Source of the DNA: UBA11524 sp045591175
GTDB lineage: Bacteria > Bacillota > Clostridia > Christensenellales > Aristaeellaceae
Assembly: GCA_045591175.1 (NCBI GenBank)
Contig: JAZNSI010000028.1
Coordinates: 1-11,772 of the forward strand
DNA length: 11,772 bases
Direction: 5' to 3'
Both the position numbers and the translations under genes were made by a program. Position 1 is the stretch's first letter. Every line of letters starts with the position of its first letter. Positions 8,865 through 11,772 of the stretch are shown one piece after another. Under the pieces are notes generated by a model. It saw only the letters and a program-made list of their open reading frames with translations, was not told the DNA's origin and ran no database searches.

Positions 8865-9922
8865 CACAAGGAAAAACCAAATGGCTGCGCTTGATGGCGA
8901 TGCTGCTGGCCTGCCTGCTGCTGACGAGCTGCGGCGCACAGCCGGAGGACAAGCAGGGCGGAGGGATCCTCCCCACCGCCAGCGCGGCGGAAAAGCCCGA
9001 TCCCAACAAGAAAACCTCCGGCGTCAACTTCTACTTTGATACCGTGGTGACCGTCACGCTCTGGGGTGCGCCCGAGGGCCTGATGGACGAGATCTGGGAC
9101 GCATGCGCCCGGTATGAGTACATGCTCAGCCGCACGATCGACACCAGCGACGTCAGCCGCATCAACGGCGCGAAGGGCAAGACCGTCACGGTCGACCCGG
9201 AGACCTGGGAGATCCTGCGCCGGGCTAAGGAGATCAGCGCGATGACGGATGGCGCGTTCTCCGTGACCATCGCTCCTGTGACGGCGCTGTGGACCTTCAC
9301 CGGCGTGGAGACCAACACGATCCCCACGGACGAGAAGCGCATGGCCGTCCTTCCCCTGGTGGATGATCAGAAGATCCAGCTGGGCGAAGGCTATGCCGTG
9401 ACCCTCCCTGCCGGGATGCAGATCGACCTGGGCGGCATCGCCAAGGGCTACATCGCCGACAAGGTGGCGGAGCTCATCCGGAACACGGGCTGCGCGGGCC
9501 TCATCTCCCTGGGCGGCAACGTCTACACCGTGGGCCGGAAGCCGGATGGATCGAAATTCTCCGTGGGCGTGCGCGACCCGGAGAGCACCAGCGGCTACCT
9601 CGGCGTCATCTACACCGGGGACGGCACCGTGGTCACCAGCGGCACCTACGAGCGGGGCTTCAGCTTCGGCGGGGTGCGCTACCACCACATCCTCGACCCC
9701 AAGACCGGCTGGCCTTCCCAGTCCGACCTGGTCAGCGCCACCTTTGTGATGGAGTCCTCCATGACGGCGGATGCGCTGGCAACGGCCTGCATCGTCATCG
9801 GCAGCGAAAAATCTCTCGAGCTGGCGCAGTCGCTGGGGCTGGATGCCCTGTTCATCCGCAAGGACGGCACGGTGCTTTTTACCCCCGGCTTTGAAGAGAA
9901 ATACGATTACATTTCCCAGTAA
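8861..9922 (+). CDS. apbE: FAD:protein FMN transferase lipoprotein (ApbE/Ftp)
   Basis: ApbE attaches FMN from FAD to a threonine of target proteins by a phosphoester bond on the outer side of the membrane, with a divalent metal such as Mg2+. The 353-residue protein has a lipobox (L-T-S-Cys24), so it is membrane tethered. Family motifs present are FDTVV near 59-63, DLGGIAKGYIAD (189-200), the GGN turn (218-220), SGTYER (260-265), HHILDPKTG (275-283) and a metal-binding TADALAT (302-308). Nothing is missing. The start overlaps the NusG_II stop (ATGA), implying translational coupling, and the next gene, 30 bases on, encodes its obvious substrate with repeated Dxx(S/A)GATxT motifs. The symbol apbE is the family name; ftp is also used. 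Confidence 0.96.
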   Translation: MTQGKTKWLRLMAMLLACLLLTSCGAQPEDKQGGGILPTASAAEKPDPNKKTSGVNFYFDTVVTVTLWGAPEGLMDEIWDACARYEYMLSRTIDTSDVSRINGAKGKTVTVDPETWEILRRAKEISAMTDGAFSVTIAPVTALWTFTGVETNTIPTDEKRMAVLPLVDDQKIQLGEGYAVTLPAGMQIDLGGIAKGYIADKVAELIRNTGCAGLISLGGNVYTVGRKPDGSKFSVGVRDPESTSGYLGVIYTGDGTVVTSGTYERGFSFGGVRYHHILDPKTGWPSQSDLVSATFVMESSMTADALATACIVIGSEKSLELAQSLGLDALFIRKDGTVLFTPGFEEKYDYISQ

Positions 9923-9952
9923 AACACAGATCCTTTTAAAGGAGGCAAAACC

Positions 9953-11772
9953 ATGAAGAACAAGAAGCAGCTGCCCGCATTCCTGGTGCTGACGATCATC
10001 TGCCTGATCGCCGCGCTGGCGTTGGCTGCCACCAATGCTGTGACCAAGGGCCCCATCGAGGAGCATGCGGCTGCCGCCCGTGCTGCCAACTTCAGCTCCG
10101 TGCTGAGCGCGACCGCCTATGAAGAGGTGGAGCGTGACGCCAATGACGGCGTTGTGCTGGTGGAGGCCTGGCGCAAGGGCACCGTTGTGGATGCGCTCTC
10201 CGGCGCGACCGTGACTTCCGAGGCCGTGATCGAAGCAGTGAACGCCGCTGTCAAGGCGGAGGACCTGACTGCGTCCGCCAAGGGCTTCCAGTCCGACGTG
10301 ACCGTGGCTGTCACCCTGGACGACAAGGGCATCATCTCCGGCCTGACCATTGATTCTGCCTCCGAAACGCCCAACTTCGGCACCCGCTGTGCTTCGGACG
10401 AAGCCTTCATCGCCCAGTTCGTGGGCAAGGCCGCTCCCTTCGTGCGCACCGAGGGCCTGGTGGGCTACTGCGTGTCCGCCTCCGAGACGGGCTATGCGGG
10501 CGCTGTTGCCGTCACCCTGGGCGTGAACCTGGACGGCGAGATCGTCGGCGCGAAGATCGGCGACAACAACTTCCGCGAGACCGGCACCATCGGCGGCAAG
10601 TGGCTGGCTGAGGACAAGGTGGAGCAGTTCATCGGCATTGACCTGGTGAACGGCGGCGCCATCGACACCATTGCCGGCGCGACCATCACCTCCGACGCCG
10701 TCAAGGGCGCTGCCAACAAGGGCGCCGACGCTCTGCGCGCCCACCTGAACATCGAATCCGACGCGCCCGTCTTCGGCGAGCCCAAGCCCGTCGAGTATGC
10801 CGACAGCGTCGCTGCGGGCGATTACAACGTCACCGGCGCGGGCTTCCAGTCCAACGTGAAGGTCAGCTTCACCGTGGACGAGAACAGCACCATCACCGCC
10901 CTGACCATGGACACCTCCGGCGAGACCCAGGGCTACGGCACCCGCTGCGGCGAGGATGAGGGCTTTGTGAGCCAGTTCATCGGCAAGGCCGTGCCTGTGA
11001 CCGAGTTTGACGCGCTGTCCGGCGCGACCATCACCTCCAACGCGGTGGTGACCGCCATCAACAGCATTGCCGTCGCCGGCGCTGAGGAACCCTCCGTGGA
11101 GGCTTCCGCTGACGTGCCCGCGGTGGAGGACGTCCCCGCTGACGGCCTGACCGGCACTGCCCGCGGCTTCCAGTCCGACGTGGTGGTGACCCTGACTGTG
11201 GACGAGACCGGCGCGATTGCTTCCATTAAGGTTGATTCCGCCTCCGAGACGCCCAACTTCGGCACCCGCTGCGGCGAGGACGAGGCCTTCTTGGCGCAGT
11301 TTATCGGCAAGACCGCTCCCGTAGCGGTGGACGTGCTGGCTGGCGCGACTGTGACCTCCAATGCGGTCATGGAGGCCGTGAACGCGGCTCTGCCTGATGC
11401 GGCTCCTGCTGCTGAGGAGCTGACCGGCACCGCTCGTGGCTTCCAGTCTGACGTGGTTGTGACCCTGACTGTGGATGAGACCGGCGCGATTTCTTCCATC
11501 AAGGTTGACTCCGCCTCCGAGACCCCCAACTTCGGCACCCGCTGCGGCGAGGACGAGGCTTTCCTTGCGCAGTTCATCGGCAAGACCGCTCCCGTAGCGG
11601 TGGACGTGCTGGCCGGCGCGACGGTGACCTCCAATGCGGTCATCGACGCGGTGAACAGCGTGCTGCCCACGCAGGATATGTCCGTGACCGGCGAGGAGCT
11701 GCCCATTGCGGAGGTTCCCGGCAATGAGCTGACCGGCACTGCCCATGGCTTCCAGTCCGATGTGGTGGTGAC
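9953..11772 (+). CDS. Membrane-anchored multi-FMN-binding-domain protein, RnfG-like N-terminus (3' end outside window)
   Basis: The frame is open from ATG 9953 to the window end (606 codons, no stop). The start has AAAGGAGG with 7 bases of spacing. A transmembrane segment (about residues 8-27) is followed by VTKGPIEE, as in RnfG/NqrC. Five flavinylation motifs match Dxx(S/A)GATxT, with predicted FMN-accepting Thr86, Thr244, Thr359, Thr466 and Thr557. Module order: motif 1 (80-88); a domain start with ETPNFGTRC but no motif of its own (105-163); an RnfG-like domain (168-252, motif 2); a divergent module (294-370, motif 3); two near-identical modules (399-480 and 490-571, motifs 4 and 5); and the start of a sixth (593 on). 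Ala/Pro/Glu-rich linkers separate modules 3 to 6. The protein would be an outward-facing flavin chain loaded by the ApbE encoded just upstream. Its electron donor and acceptor are not visible; no Rnf subunits are in the window. Confidence 0.93.
   Translation, partial: MKNKKQLPAFLVLTIICLIAALALAATNAVTKGPIEEHAAAARAANFSSVLSATAYEEVERDANDGVVLVEAWRKGTVVDALSGATVTSEAVIEAVNAAVKAEDLTASAKGFQSDVTVAVTLDDKGIISGLTIDSASETPNFGTRCASDEAFIAQFVGKAAPFVRTEGLVGYCVSASETGYAGAVAVTLGVNLDGEIVGAKIGDNNFRETGTIGGKWLAEDKVEQFIGIDLVNGGAIDTIAGATITSDAVKGAANKGADALRAHLNIESDAPVFGEPKPVEYADSVAAGDYNVTGAGFQSNVKVSFTVDENSTITALTMDTSGETQGYGTRCGEDEGFVSQFIGKAVPVTEFDALSGATITSNAVVTAINSIAVAGAEEPSVEASADVPAVEDVPADGLTGTARGFQSDVVVTLTVDETGAIASIKVDSASETPNFGTRCGEDEAFLAQFIGKTAPVAVDVLAGATVTSNAVMEAVNAALPDAAPAAEELTGTARGFQSDVVVTLTVDETGAISSIKVDSASETPNFGTRCGEDEAFLAQFIGKTAPVAVDVLAGATVTSNAVIDAVNSVLPTQDMSVTGEELPIAEVPGNELTGTAHGFQSDVVV
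11147..11392 (+). repeat. FMN-module tandem repeat, copy 1
   Basis: This is an 82-codon unit (residues 399-480) starting Leu-Thr-Gly-Thr-Ala and ending in the helix after motif DVLAGATVT. It matches the unit starting 273 bases later at about 90 percent of bases by my hand count (about 24 differences in 246). Confidence 0.93.
11420..11665 (+). repeat. FMN-module tandem repeat, copy 2
   Basis: This is the second copy (residues 490-571). It differs from copy 1 at five residues, while about 15 further codons differ silently, so the protein sequence is being held while the DNA drifts. Confidence 0.93.
11729..11772 (+). repeat. FMN-module tandem repeat, copy 3 (cut by window end)
   Basis: The first 14 codons of a third copy (residues 593-606) match copies 1 and 2 except His for Arg at the sixth residue. 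The linker before it is 12 residues longer than that between copies 1 and 2, giving a 103-residue step. Confidence 0.88.

Noticed and set aside
8292..8939. Upstream extension of the rubrerythrin reading frame (396-residue version)
   Set aside because: The extension crosses the promoters and the antisense of two plus-strand genes. The ATG at 8291 has an ideal ribosome-binding site and fits the family start.
8804..11746. A 980-codon open frame on the minus strand opposite apbE and the FMN-binding gene
   Set aside because: It is a shadow of two genuine plus-strand genes with recognisable motifs. It lacks domains, and its internal repeats are only the complement of the FMN modules.
11147..11772. 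Regular repeats as a CRISPR array
   Set aside because: The repeats are 246 bases, in frame, and encode FMN-binding modules; there are no short repeats with unique spacers.
9953..11772. Possible frameshift or pseudogene in the FMN-binding gene, because it has no stop in the window
   Set aside because: Codon-by-codon reading shows one uninterrupted frame with intact motifs throughout; the gene simply continues past the window.

Overview
The window reads as chromosomal DNA of a GC-rich, probably anaerobic member of the Bacillota (Clostridia-like). Supporting signs are near-consensus sigma-A promoters, strong AAGGAGG ribosome-binding sites, lipobox lipoproteins, a SecA with a zinc-binding tail, a rubrerythrin, and a palindromic intergenic repeat of a style I associate with gut Clostridia. 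Genus cannot be assigned from the sequence alone. There are no rRNA, tRNA, CRISPR or transposase genes.

Layout. Positions 1-8291 are all on the minus strand. In transcription order (right to left) they hold: rubrerythrin (8291-7749); a secreted two-repeat protein that looks like a divergent relative of FMN-binding domains (7517-6564); a lipoprotein with seven peptidoglycan-binding repeats (6252-4060); a secreted transglutaminase-like protein (3982-2945); and the translocase ATPase SecA (2808-115). Four of these genes have a recognisable promoter (that of rubrerythrin has only a good -10), and hairpin terminators follow three of them. A palindromic repeat lies downstream of secA at 1-80.

Positions 8417-11772 are on the plus strand and form one operon from a consensus promoter at 8417-8445: a membrane-anchored NusG domain II protein (8493-8864), an ApbE-type FMN transferase lipoprotein (8861-9922, ATGA overlap), and a long membrane-anchored protein with many FMN-binding modules (9953 to beyond the window end). 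The last protein carries five copies of the ApbE flavinylation motif Dxx(S/A)GATxT within the window, and a further module is cut by the window edge. The operon therefore encodes a protein predicted to carry a chain of covalently bound flavins outside the membrane, together with the enzyme that attaches them. This is the most interesting part of the window and probably serves extracytosolic electron transfer.

Two further observations strengthen that picture. The first FMN module of the long protein looks like an RnfG-type domain interrupted by a 91-residue insert in permuted order; 91 residues is also the period of the tandem repeats further along. In addition, the two-repeat protein encoded at 6564-7517 has DxxASCTx motifs exactly where an FMN domain would have DxxAGATxT, so it may be a variant or non-flavinylated cousin acting in the same compartment.
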